Assembly (NCBI GenBank): GCA_035547915.1
Contig: DASZTS010000069.1
Location: 1 to 8,392 of the forward strand
From: DASSFG01 sp035547915
Lineage (GTDB): Bacteria > Planctomycetota > Planctomycetia > Pirellulales > JAICIG01
Reading direction: 5' to 3'
DNA: 8,392 nt
Below, in pieces: positions 1-6,556 of the stretch. A program made the position numbers and the translations under genes. Position 1 is the first letter of the stretch; each line of letters opens with the position of its first letter. Below the pieces are notes generated by a model. It saw only the letters and a program-made list of their open reading frames with translations. It did not search any database and was not told the DNA's origin.

Positions 1-279
1 CCCAAGGCTACAGCCGAGCCGCCGTTGAGCGGACGGCCCCCATCGGCATGCTGCTCTACAGTTTGATCGCGCATTGGTTCGTCTTGGACGGGCATCGGCA
101 TTACCAAGCTCTGAATCGTCCCTGGTATCGCCAAAAAGCGCTACGCCTCGTTCGGCGATATGTTGCTGACGTTGCGTCGCCAAAGCACCCACGAACAGAT
201 TATTCCTCTGGGCCTTTCAGGCCCAGGGAGTAGAAAAATCCAGCAGATCTTCGATCACGCACTCCAACGAGCGGCATAA
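1..279 (+). pseudogene. 3' end of a DDE-type transposase, frameshifted
   Basis: This is the C-terminal part of an insertion-sequence transposase that begins outside the window. The first part reads in the frame of position 3 and contains GMLLYSLIAHWFVLDGHRHY and RPWYRQK. After a run of five A (133-137) the homology continues one base further on, in the frame of position 139, as YASFGDMLLTLRRQSTHEQI and then SGPGSRKIQQ, ending at TAA 277-279. One extra base near 133-138 explains the break. It does not look programmed, because IS slippage normally goes -1 and this junction needs +1. The HWF...GHRHY...RPWYR...SFxDML pattern is typical of IS4/IS701-like transposase tails (recalled family pattern, not searched). 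The enzyme would cut and rejoin IS ends, but this copy should be inactive unless the extra base is a sequencing error. Confidence 0.78.
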
Positions 280-1088
280 ATGAGGTCTGAAGCCTCGTCC
301 GCCGCTAGCAAAAACTGCGAAACATGAATCTGAGAAGCATGAGCCGGAATTTTACTGCCGCGAACAGGCAATTGCTAGCAGCGAGTGGGACTAGGCATCT
401 CCATTCTTCACCATGCGGTTCAGCCCTTACGCGCAACCGACGAGCGGAGAGCATGGCGGGCCAACAAGTAGGTGCTCGCGAATCACCGTGGCAGGGAACC
501 GCCGGCTTCGCTGGTATCGGCAGCTAAACGGGGCCTCTGGCGTGAGTCGGTGATCGGTTGCCGGAACAATCGGCGTCATTTCGCCAGCCGGTCATTCGGA
601 GAATTCTGCCGTATGTCGCGCTGCATCTGCACCGTCGAACGAAAAAGCCTGCGCATGAAAAAGCCGCCGCAGGCGGGGCAGGTACCTGGGCGGCCTTGAT
701 TCAGCCTTGCAGCCGGGTCAACCTTTACAATACCACCGGCTGCGGGTCGATCAACGAGGGTCACCAAAAACCAGCACAAACGCGGGTGGCGAGCTGAAAA
801 TCGGCCGTCTACTTGCCGGGCGGCGCGATTGCAAGCTGCGCATAATGTGTCGATAGTGCCGGTCGGAACCGCTGGGGCGATTGCTGTGTCTGCACCCAAT
901 ACCCCCGTCCGTTCTGGCAAGGGCAGGACAGGGCACGGTCGGCTCCCTGAATGAGTGCCGGGCGAAAACGACATGAATCTGATCGTTCACTGCCTTACAA
1001 TTGCTGCGGTCCCGCGGCCACAAGGCCATGAACGGTTCATCGGCTTTGCCGGTGGGAAGGTCTTGCCGAAAGCAAACGGCGAGCGGTC
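280..1088. other. Gene-poor stretch containing repeat copy A
   Basis: I can support no intact gene here. Open frames on both strands are low-complexity, Arg/Pro-rich shadows that overlap each other, without family motifs or convincing ribosome binding sites. A small inverted repeat (GAGG...CCTC, about 283-297) follows the transposase stop and could belong to the IS end. The main content is the left copy of a diverged direct repeat (490-866). I see nothing recognisable in 867-1088. Confidence 0.5.
490..866. repeat. Diverged direct repeat, copy A
   Basis: This segment matches 2548-2927 in the same orientation. Shared blocks include GGCAGGG(A/C)ACCGCCGGCTT, CTGGTATCGGCAGC, CTGGCGTGAGTCGG, AAGCCTGCGCATGAAAAA, GCAGGCGGGGCAGGTACCTG, GGCGGCCTTGAT and TGCGGGTCGATCAA, followed by a weaker tail (CGGCCGT...GCATAA...TGTCG). 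Substitutions and small indels are spread along the whole length, so this is an old duplication or two members of a dispersed repeat family. Frames are broken in both copies. On the minus strand this copy gives a short CPACGG zinc-ribbon-like string that the other copy does not keep in the same frame, so coding is not supported. Confidence 0.8.
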
Positions 1089-1279
1089 ATGGCGAAGTCC
1101 GCTACAGGAGAAAAAACCAACAAGCAGAGCAACGGCAAGACGCTCGACGCACCTGCCCCGCAAAGCTGGCTCTGGGGGGCCGCCTGCACGATCCGCGGCC
1201 CCCTGATGCCCCGAAGTTCGAGGAATACATTCTACCCTTTTTCTTCCTGAAGCGGGTCACTGGACCGTCGAATGCCTGA
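1089..1279 (+). pseudogene. hsdM: Remnant of type I restriction methyltransferase N-terminus (hsdM-like)
   Basis: Reading from ATG 1089 gives a charged start (MAKSATGEKTNKQ), then QSWLWGAACTIRGPL. Continuing one base back, from 1205, gives DAPKFEEYILPFFFLKR and VTG, ending at TGA 1277-1279. Joined, this matches the N-terminal helical domain of type I modification subunits (HsdM_N), whose pattern is about W-x-W-(D/G)-AAC-x-IRG-x-x-DAPK(Y/F)K(D/E)YILPL-(I/L)-F-x-KR. A single missing base at about 1205 breaks the frame, and the frame-0 product stops at TGA 1248-1250. Nothing after VTG resembles the methyltransferase: the SAM-binding and NPPY motifs are absent. Full HsdM is roughly 500 residues or more, and only about 60 codons remain. 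The last 8 bases overlap the start of the next gene. The family call rests on remembered consensus but is specific. Confidence 0.78.
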
Positions 1280-2426
1280 CATAGACGATTTAGAAACGCC
1301 GGACTTCCCATTCGACCAAGCAGGCCTTGATACCGAGTGGACCGTACTCAACGCCTTTCGCGAGATGCTGGGCATCGCATCGAAAGGCAAGAGGAACCCA
1401 ACCTATAGTGAAGCACAGTCGTTCGCTCAATCTCAGTTTCCGCACGTCTTTGGCCGCGACAGCTTTTTCGCAAGTGAGCGCGACGACGTCAAGATCTACC
1501 GCGACAAAGCCGAGGCCGAATCCCTCATACAAGGAACCACTGTCACACCTTTAGATATCTTGGATAAAGAGATCACGGACGAAGAAAGGCGGCTGTACGC
1601 AGATCCTACAAAGCAACTGCTACAGAAGCACGTCAGTAAGCTTCGCCGACTTCGGCCAAAGCTCGCGAAGCTTGAGTGTACGGAACAACAGATCCTTTCG
1701 CGCGATTTCTTTTACGTTAGCCATCTGCCGACGCCGCCGGAATGCGGCGACAACTATCGAGATTACAGGATCTCGGAAACGCGCGGTTTGCGCCTTCGCC
1801 TCTTGCATCCTGACAAGCCGGAGCATTCCACCGGCGCCGATCTCATCTACGAGCAGTACTGGGAGGCAAAAAGCCTCGCGCGGATCGTCGCGATCCAGTA
1901 CAAGATCTGGGATGGCCACACGCTTTATCTGTCAAAGGCCAAGGGGCTTGAGAAGCAGCTGACAAAGTTGAAGAAGGCGTTCTGCGACGGCGGTGTATGC
2001 GGTTGCTCCGATAAAAGTAAACGTCAAGATGCATATCGCCTGCCATTCTGTTCCGCATTCCTTCGGCCAACCGATAAGCTTCAAGACCGGACAAGCCAAC
2101 TGATCTCAACCGGCTTGCACGTGCCCATCTGTGTGGTCGAACGCTTGTTCAATGCCCAGACGGATGGGAAAAAGCTCGAACGCAAGTACCTCCGCGGTGA
2201 GTCGCTGTCGCAAGCGGCCTTCGCCGAACTATTCAACTACAACATGTGTGGCTCCAAGTGGTTGAGGTTTGACGAGTTGACCCTCTTCTATCAAACCCAC
2301 CACGTGCTTCGCGAAGCCGATACCTTTCGAATCTATGCCCAGGAATTCAGTGTACCTCCGAACGACAGCGCGCCATTCGGTTCCAGCAACAGTCGTAAAC
2401 GCAGACGGAGGAGCGCTGACAGGTAA
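1272..2426 (+). CDS. Unrecognised 384-aa protein, possible PD-(D/E)xK (Mrr-like) nuclease
   Basis: The frame is intact and its composition and codon use look coding throughout. I cannot name the family with certainty. Residues 188-211 read G-A-D-L-I-Y-E ... A-R-I-V-A-I-Q-Y-K: an Asp (D190) after a glycine, then a hydrophobic strand ending in QxK (Q209, K211). That layout is seen in Mrr-type PD-(D/E)xK nucleases, and with GHTLYLS just after it fits the beta-hairpin core of the fold. A cysteine cluster follows (C238, C243, C245, C260), possibly a zinc site. The last residues are strongly basic (RKRRRR, 375-380), which would suit nucleic-acid contact. The N-terminal 100 residues carry no motif I know. 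In-frame TGA 1248-1250 limits the start; ATG 1272 is the first ATG, with no clear Shine-Dalgarno, and CTG 1260 is possible. It sits directly after the hsdM remnant, so a restriction or defence role is plausible but inferred. Confidence 0.8.
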   Translation: MPDIDDLETPDFPFDQAGLDTEWTVLNAFREMLGIASKGKRNPTYSEAQSFAQSQFPHVFGRDSFFASERDDVKIYRDKAEAESLIQGTTVTPLDILDKEITDEERRLYADPTKQLLQKHVSKLRRLRPKLAKLECTEQQILSRDFFYVSHLPTPPECGDNYRDYRISETRGLRLRLLHPDKPEHSTGADLIYEQYWEAKSLARIVAIQYKIWDGHTLYLSKAKGLEKQLTKLKKAFCDGGVCGCSDKSKRQDAYRLPFCSAFLRPTDKLQDRTSQLISTGLHVPICVVERLFNAQTDGKKLERKYLRGESLSQAAFAELFNYNMCGSKWLRFDELTLFYQTHHVLREADTFRIYAQEFSVPPNDSAPFGSSNSRKRRRRSADR

Positions 2427-3520
2427 ACAGTCGCCATGCTAATCCCGAAACGACGGAGGAGCGAGGCTGATCGGTCGCTCCTGGACGCTTCGCTGGTCGC
2501 CATGCTGCTGTCTTCCAGTTGAGGATCGCGGTGTGGGGCATGTCGGCGGCAGGGCACCGCCGGCTTGGCTGGTATCGGCAGCAGTGCGTGGGTTTACTGG
2601 CGTGAGTCGGCGAAGGTCAACCCGAATAATCGGCAACCTTTCGCCGGTCGGTAATCCGGGGAATCGTGCCGTGCCGCCGGTGCAACGTATAGCTCGCTGC
2701 ATCAGGCACCGTGCGGTCCAAAAGCCTGCGCATGAAAAAAGCCACCGCAGGCGGGGCAGGTACCTGGGCGGCCTTGATCCAGCCTTGCGGCTGGGTCACC
2801 CATTGCAATACCACCAGTTGCGGGTCGATCAATGGTGCTACGAAATTCTTTTTATATGTTCGAAGCTAGCCGAATTCGGCCGTTTGCCCCGTTGGCTGAT
2901 GTGCATAACTTGTCGGTGGTGCGGCCAGGCCGGGTGCTCACTCTATCCAAGCCGGGGAGATCTTCATGCTGCAGCCGTTGAACCGCCTGCCCGTCGGGCG
3001 GCGGCAGCACCGGCCGGTCGTCGTCCAGCTCACGTCGTCGATCCAAATACGTGCACCGATTGCATGAGTCGTTATCGCCGTCATTGATGGCGATGACCGA
3101 CAAAGCAGACGTGGCTCGAAGTAGAACGGACGTCATTGGTGTCCTTCCGGTGAGGGCATATGAGTTGGGCTTGTCGGGCGGGTAGCATGGCGCCGGGGAA
3201 ATTCCGGAGGACGGCCCATGATTCGGCGACGCAACGGCATCTCGGCGGACTTAGTACAGACGGCGGCGCAGTTTGACCAATGGCGACGCATCGCGTCAGG
3301 CAGCCAACCTTCGCCTTCCCGATTTTCTTCCGCTTCGGGGTGGTGATCACAAAACCGCGCTCGACAGCGAAGCAGAGGCTGGCCAAGGCCCTGGAAATCG
3401 CGCAGTAGGTCGGTAACATCAAAAGCTGCTGGGTTGCGGCTGATCACCGCGGAGGCCGGGTGGTTACCATGAGTAGCACCTAACTTGTGGCGCCATGCCG
3501 GCCGGCCCGGCATCACGTAG
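2427..3520. other. Gene-poor stretch containing repeat copy B
   Basis: About 1.1 kb without a supportable gene. It holds repeat copy B (2548-2927). The longest plus-strand frame here (from about 2533 to 3087) runs through the repeat and is not conserved in frame in copy A, so I treat it as chance. From 2928 to 3520 several minus-strand frames overlap one another with Arg/Pro/Cys-rich, non-family-like products. Frames that break within a few dozen codons suggest degraded mobile DNA. I found no promoter or RNA gene here. Confidence 0.5.
2548..2927. repeat. Diverged direct repeat, copy B
   Basis: This is the partner of 490-866, in the same orientation and about 2.06 kb downstream. The best-kept block is around 2720-2832 (AAGCCTGCGCATGAAAAAA, CCGCAGGCGGGGCAGG, TACCTGGGCGGCCTTGAT, TGCGGGTCGATCAA). 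CCTGCG and CGCAGG within this block form a 6-bp inverted repeat, so the RNA or single strand could fold. The two copies bracket the hsdM remnant and the nuclease-like gene. Confidence 0.8.
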
Positions 3521-4480
3521 GTGCATTATGTCAAACCCGCCACAGGGCAATTGGTTGAAATTGGGATCCGCCATGGACAGATTTACCAGCACTACGGCCG
3601 TCTTCGGGATACCGAGTCGATCAATGCGCTAAACCGCTTGTCATCTGCATTGGCCGAACTCGAGCACAGTGTTACTAATCGTTCAGACATTTGGAGCAAA
3701 TCGCGAGCACTTCTTGATGATTGTCGTATCCATGCACGGGGATATACGCGAACCTTGCGAAAGCCAGTGCATGATCGGCTCAGCGAAATTTGGGGGATGA
3801 TCCAGGATCATTGTGCGCGTGCTGCTCCCGACATGGAGTCCTGGTTGCTTCTCGGCAAAGAACTCGCGACCATAGACATTCCTTTCTGGGTGGCCGTCGA
3901 CGCCGCCGCGACCGAAGTTCACCGGGCGCCGGAACGTCTTCAGCGACTTCTGGATCGCTGCCAGACAACGACCGAAGTGGTGTTTCCGCCACTTGAGAGC
4001 TCCGTCAATCAAGAAGTCCCTCATCCGATAGAATGGCTGCGGATGGAGGCCGGTATTCGCAATTTACGCGCTCAACTGCCGACAATTTGCAGCAGTGAGC
4101 AAGGGAACGTCATCGACGCACAAGCCGGTGACCAACAACCCGTCACCCAATCGATTGACCAGCAGCGGCCGCTTTCAGCAGCGGCGACAGAACGCCACGA
4201 GGAGAGAGGCGTGCCGCCGGAATTCCACAAACTAGACAAAAGAATACTATCGGCGATGCTTGACCTTTATGCCATTTCGAAAGAACGAAGAGTGACTGTC
4301 GCTAAAATCGCCGAACACGTGGTACACGCGAAAGGCGCGACACAACCGTACGTAGAGCGCATGCCGGAGCTGCGACGGCGGGGGCTGACGGATAGCAAAC
4401 GCGGGAAAACCGGTGGCCACTGGTTGACTACCGAGGGATTGCGTGTGGCCGAGCTCCTAAAGAGCCAAGATTCTACGTAG
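3521..4480 (+). CDS. Hypothetical protein with C-terminal winged-helix-like domain
   Basis: Intact frame of 319 codons; the family is not recognised. Residues 30-150 are mostly helical and charged, with no membrane segment. Residues 155-235 look like a flexible linker rich in Gln, Ser and Glu. Residues 238-315 resemble a winged helix-turn-helix: a first helix (LDKRILSAMLDLY), a second (VAKIAEHV), a recognition-like stretch (QPYVERMPELRRRGLT), a basic wing (KRGKTGGHWLT) and a last helix (EGLRVAELL). This is the layout of DNA-binding regulators that test for an end-of-repeat state or bind operators, so a DNA-binding role is inferred. The frame opens after TAG 3518-3520, so the start is uncertain: GTG 3521 is the farthest option, with no Shine-Dalgarno, and TTG 3551 is an alternative. 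The stop codon lies inside a palindromic repeat (4470-4483), which makes this 3' end a possible integration or operator site. Confidence 0.72.
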   Translation: MHYVKPATGQLVEIGIRHGQIYQHYGRLRDTESINALNRLSSALAELEHSVTNRSDIWSKSRALLDDCRIHARGYTRTLRKPVHDRLSEIWGMIQDHCARAAPDMESWLLLGKELATIDIPFWVAVDAAATEVHRAPERLQRLLDRCQTTTEVVFPPLESSVNQEVPHPIEWLRMEAGIRNLRAQLPTICSSEQGNVIDAQAGDQQPVTQSIDQQRPLSAAATERHEERGVPPEFHKLDKRILSAMLDLYAISKERRVTVAKIAEHVVHAKGATQPYVERMPELRRRGLTDSKRGKTGGHWLTTEGLRVAELLKSQDST

Positions 4481-4505
4481 GATTCTGGTCATAATAGTGC
4501 TTTGG
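4470..4505. repeat. Palindromic repeat, copy 1, overlapping a gene end
   Basis: ATTCTACGTAGGAT (4470-4483) is a near-perfect inverted repeat centred on ACGT, followed by TCTGGTCATAATAGTGCTTT. The same palindrome and tail recur at 4673-4711 with several differences. It contains the stop codon of the upstream gene. It could be an attachment-site remnant or an operator; the sequence does not decide which. Confidence 0.6.
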
Positions 4506-4787
4506 CCACGCTGGCTACAGGATTGCGTATGGCCGGAAGTGTCCCGACAGCCGCGTTGCTGAGCGCCTAATTCACGCGCACCCCGCTAGGCAGTCGTTTC
4601 AGGATTTTTGCTTGACCAAGGATGGTGCGTTGCTCTGCTGGGACACCACCGTATGGCCACATGGGGGCGCAAATCCTGCGTAGGATTCGGGGCAATCATA
4701 GTGCTTTTTGGGGCTCCTCTGCCCACAGTAGACTCCGTCGGAAGACGAGCGCGGTGCTCGCCGATCCGACACCATGGAGGCTACTAG
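4481..4787. other. Intergenic leader of the replication module
   Basis: About 307 bases without a gene. They hold the tail of palindromic repeat copy 1, all of copy 2 (4673-4711), and a small perfect hairpin (CGAGC 4746-4750, loop GCGGT, GCTCG 4756-4760) just ahead of the ribosome binding site at 4776-4780. TTGACC at 4612-4617 resembles a -35 box, but no good -10 sits at the right distance, so I do not call a promoter. Confidence 0.45.
4673..4711. repeat. Palindromic repeat, copy 2, upstream of the excisionase-like gene
   Basis: ATCCTGCGTAGGAT (4673-4686) has 5-bp arms ATCCT/AGGAT around GCGT, followed by TCGGGGCAATCATAGTGCTT and TTTGG. It matches copy 1 at TAGGATTC, a CAT-AGTGCTTT core and GG, with two small length changes. 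It lies 77 bases upstream of the first gene of the replication module, where an operator or recombinase site would be expected. Confidence 0.6.
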
Positions 4788-5009
4788 ATGACCGCTACTC
4801 TCACTGCCGGCAGCCCGCCGGCCGACCCTGAGCCCGCGCTGGGGGACGTGCACGCCGTGGCGACGCGGCTCGACTGCTCGACACGGCACGTGCGCAGGCT
4901 CGCCGATGCGGGTCTGATGCCGGCACCAATCCGTCTCGGCTCGCTACTCCGCTGGCGACTCGCTGACATCGACGCCTGGATCCAGGGGGGGTGCAAGCGC
5001 GTGAGATAA
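4788..5009 (+). CDS. Excisionase-like / MerR-type helix-turn-helix protein
   Basis: A 73-residue protein with the short helix-turn-helix fold used by phage excisionases and MerR-type regulators (HTH_17 style). After a Pro-rich lead, residues 18-68 read as helix 1 (GDVHAVATRLDC), turn and recognition helix (STRHVRRLADAG), the wing (APIRLGSLLRW) and a closing helix (ADIDAWIQGGC). The wing pattern RLG...RW...DIDAWI is characteristic. GGAGG at 4776-4780, 7 bases before ATG 4788, fixes the start. Such proteins bind short DNA sites, bend them to favour excision by a tyrosine recombinase, or regulate early genes. Here it is first in the block and follows the palindromic repeats, which are candidate binding sites (inference). 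No integrase is in view, so excision versus regulation cannot be settled. Confidence 0.85.
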   Translation: MTATLTAGSPPADPEPALGDVHAVATRLDCSTRHVRRLADAGLMPAPIRLGSLLRWRLADIDAWIQGGCKRVR

Positions 5010-5045
5010 TCGGGCCCACCGGCCTCGGCGGTCCCAAAAGACGAC

Positions 5046-5072
5046 GCCGGCCTGCGGTGGTCGCAGGCCGGC
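5046..5072 (+). terminator. Strong hairpin between HTH gene and DUF669 gene
   Basis: Perfect 11-bp inverted repeat: GCCGGCCTGCG (5046-5056), loop GTGGT, CGCAGGCCGGC (5062-5072). An imperfect GC-rich stem (5012-5021 with 5026-5035) lies just upstream. No T-run follows directly (ATGTAGCTCTTTCC), so this is not a classical intrinsic terminator. It may instead be an attenuator, an RNA-processing or stability element, or a protein-binding site that sets the level of the downstream replication genes relative to the HTH gene. Confidence 0.5.
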
Positions 5073-5109
5073 ATGTAGCTCTTTCCCCGATCAAAAAGGA
5101 GTCGCCCGC

Positions 5110-5580
5110 ATGGGCAAGCTATCCGATATCCTATCCGGCGGCGGAAACTTTTTCGACGGGTGGAGTGACATACCACCGGCCGACGAGTTTGGGCCAGTGC
5201 CATCTGGTATCTACGTCGCCAGGATCAGGCGCGCGAAACTCGAAAAATGTAAGAAAAAGGGCACTCCCAGCTACAGTATCGAGTTCGAGGTTGTCGAGGG
5301 GGCGCATGTGGGGCGCCATATCTGGCACCCTATCTGGCTTACTCCGGACGCCAGGCGTCAGGCCCGACGAGACCTCGATAAGCTGGGCATCACCGATCCA
5401 GCGACGCAGCTCGAGCAACCCCTCCGCGAAGGTATCATCTGCGAGTTCGATGTGACTCTGCGGACGGCGGATAATGGCGCGGCCTACAACGAGGTGCGCC
5501 GGTTTACCGTCATCCGCATCGATGAGCCGCCCGCGGAACCGTTCGCGCCCAACGCTGAGACGGAGGGCAATGGTCCATGA
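5110..5580 (+). CDS. DUF669-type phage replication protein
   Basis: 156 residues. The pattern PSGIYVARIRRAKLEK (31-46), KKGTPSYSIEFEVVEG (48-63), GRHIWHPIWLT (67-77) and later GIICEFDVTLR and YNEVRRFTVI matches the DUF669 family (PF05037). These small beta-rich proteins sit next to primases and helicases in phage and plasmid replication modules and are thought to act as single-strand-binding or primase accessory proteins. The N-terminus is an acidic/aromatic lead (FFDGWSDIPPADEFGPV) and the last 20 residues are acidic and Pro-rich, like the C-terminal tail of single-strand-binding proteins. AAGGAG at 5096-5101, 8 bases before ATG 5110, fixes the start. The stop overlaps the primase start by 4 bases (ATGA). 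The family call is from memory of the motif pattern. Confidence 0.82.
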   Translation: MGKLSDILSGGGNFFDGWSDIPPADEFGPVPSGIYVARIRRAKLEKCKKKGTPSYSIEFEVVEGAHVGRHIWHPIWLTPDARRQARRDLDKLGITDPATQLEQPLREGIICEFDVTLRTADNGAAYNEVRRFTVIRIDEPPAEPFAPNAETEGNGP

Positions 5581-5879
5581 CAGCCTATCCGTACGGCTTC
5601 CTCGTTCGCGGGGCGGCCGACGAACCGCGGAGAGTAGTAGACGCTCGCCGCGCGTTCGCCGCATTTTGCGGATGCGATCCGAACGCAAAGGTCGAAGAGC
5701 AATCTTTCTTGTCGGCATTTTGGTTTGGTCGCGATTTCCGCGATTATTTCGAGTCAAACTGCGGTACCGAAAAGGGGTTTAGCGGTTTCTGCTGGCAGCC
5801 GTTTGTCCTGTGGGACAATGATTGCCATGAACTCGACCAAGCTCTGACGGATGCTCGTCGGCTTGCCACGTGCTCGTAG
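5577..5879 (+). CDS. AEP-type DNA primase, N-terminal part (split frame)
   Basis: This frame is the first third of an archaeo-eukaryotic-type primase, the enzyme that makes primers for replication. Residues 45-74 (FLSAFWFGRDF...GFSGFCWQ) lead into the metal-binding strand PFVLWDNDC, whose D80-N-D82 is the DxD motif. A helix ELDQALTDARRLA follows, as expected in the family. The frame then ends at TAG 5877-5879 after only two more codons of unrelated sense. The natural continuation (VLVERYRPDEKNLLIFFSGAKGFH) lies one base back. GGAGGG at 5562-5567 precedes ATG 5577 by 9 bases, and the start overlaps the DUF669 stop. Alone it lacks the catalytic histidine and third acidic motif and should not prime. 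Either one base was lost near 5868-5872 or the two parts are made separately by coupling. Confidence 0.78.
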   Translation: MTAYPYGFLVRGAADEPRRVVDARRAFAAFCGCDPNAKVEEQSFLSAFWFGRDFRDYFESNCGTEKGFSGFCWQPFVLWDNDCHELDQALTDARRLATCS

Positions 5880-6556
5880 AACGCTACCGCCCGGACGAAA
5901 AGAATCTGCTGATTTTCTTCTCGGGTGCGAAGGGCTTTCATGTCGCGTTGCTGACGTCGTTGTGGTTGCCAGAGCCGTCTGTCGACTTTCACGAACTCGC
6001 AAGTCTATACGCTGGTGAGCTCGCCCGGCTCACGAACGTGACGATCGACGCCTCCATCTATTCCAAGACCCGGTTGTTCAGGTCGCCAAACAGTAAGCAC
6101 GCGAAGACCGGGCTGCACAAACGCCGGCTGTCGCTCGACGAACTGATGGGGCTGTCGGTCCAAGGGATTCTCGAGCTTTCGCGCGAACCGCTGGCCTTCG
6201 AGCCGCCGGAACCGACCGCAACGAATGACCGAGCCATCGCTGACTGGCGAGCTACCCAGGATCAACTGCAAAAGCATCGTGAAGAAAGAGCTGAGCGCGG
6301 TACGACCCGAGGCGCGACGCTCAACCAACTCACGTTGGAAATCATTAGAGATTGTCGCGCCCTCGGTAGCCCTACCGAAATCGGCAACAGACATCGGTTA
6401 CTGTACTCCGCCGCAAAAAACTTTGGCGAACTTGGAGCAAGCTTTGAACTTGCGTTCGCCTTACTGCGCGAATCCGGGCTCGACAGTGGTCTTATGCCGG
6501 CCGACGTCGAGCGCCAGATCCAATGTGGAGTGAGTGATGGGAGACCCAAACTATGA
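5870..6556 (+). CDS. AEP-type DNA primase, C-terminal part (split frame)
   Basis: This frame continues the primase from GTG 5870, inside the end of the previous frame. Visible AEP motifs are LLIFFSGAKGFHVAL (residues 13-27, S18 to H24, the nucleotide-binding SxxxGFH motif) and VTIDASIYSKTRLFRSPNS (57-75, the third acidic residue D60 and the conserved RLFR-xPNS). A helical region at 150-222 (GNRHRLLYSAAKNF ... ADVERQIQCGV) resembles a PriCT-type primase C-terminal domain. A full protein would be about 326 residues. No Shine-Dalgarno precedes GTG 5870, so separate expression would depend on reinitiation after the overlapping stop; the simpler reading is a one-base deletion. Codon use and motifs stay intact to the end, so the break is recent or tolerated. 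The stop overlaps the helicase start by 4 bases (ATGA), with GGGAG at 6539-6543 serving that gene. Confidence 0.78.
   Translation: MLVERYRPDEKNLLIFFSGAKGFHVALLTSLWLPEPSVDFHELASLYAGELARLTNVTIDASIYSKTRLFRSPNSKHAKTGLHKRRLSLDELMGLSVQGILELSREPLAFEPPEPTATNDRAIADWRATQDQLQKHREERAERGTTRGATLNQLTLEIIRDCRALGSPTEIGNRHRLLYSAAKNFGELGASFELAFALLRESGLDSGLMPADVERQIQCGVSDGRPKL

Noticed and set aside
133..140. Programmed frameshift in the left transposase
   Set aside because: The A-run invites the idea, but the required shift is +1 whereas IS slippage is normally -1, and no stimulatory structure is evident.
576..974. Minus-strand frame with CPACGG, zinc-ribbon-like
   Set aside because: It falls in repeat copy A, and the frame and cysteines are not kept in copy B, so coding is not supported.
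2533..3087. 184-codon plus-strand frame in repeat copy B
   Set aside because: The same repeat in copy A is frame-broken; composition is Arg/Pro-rich and no start signal is seen.
3230..3330. Short plus-strand string QTAAQFDQWRR resembling the lead of small transposon-borne proteins
   Set aside because: Only about ten residues fit and the frame breaks soon after; too weak to call a remnant.
5131..5757. 208-codon minus-strand open frame
   Set aside because: Antisense to the DUF669 gene and the primase start; Arg-rich product without motifs.
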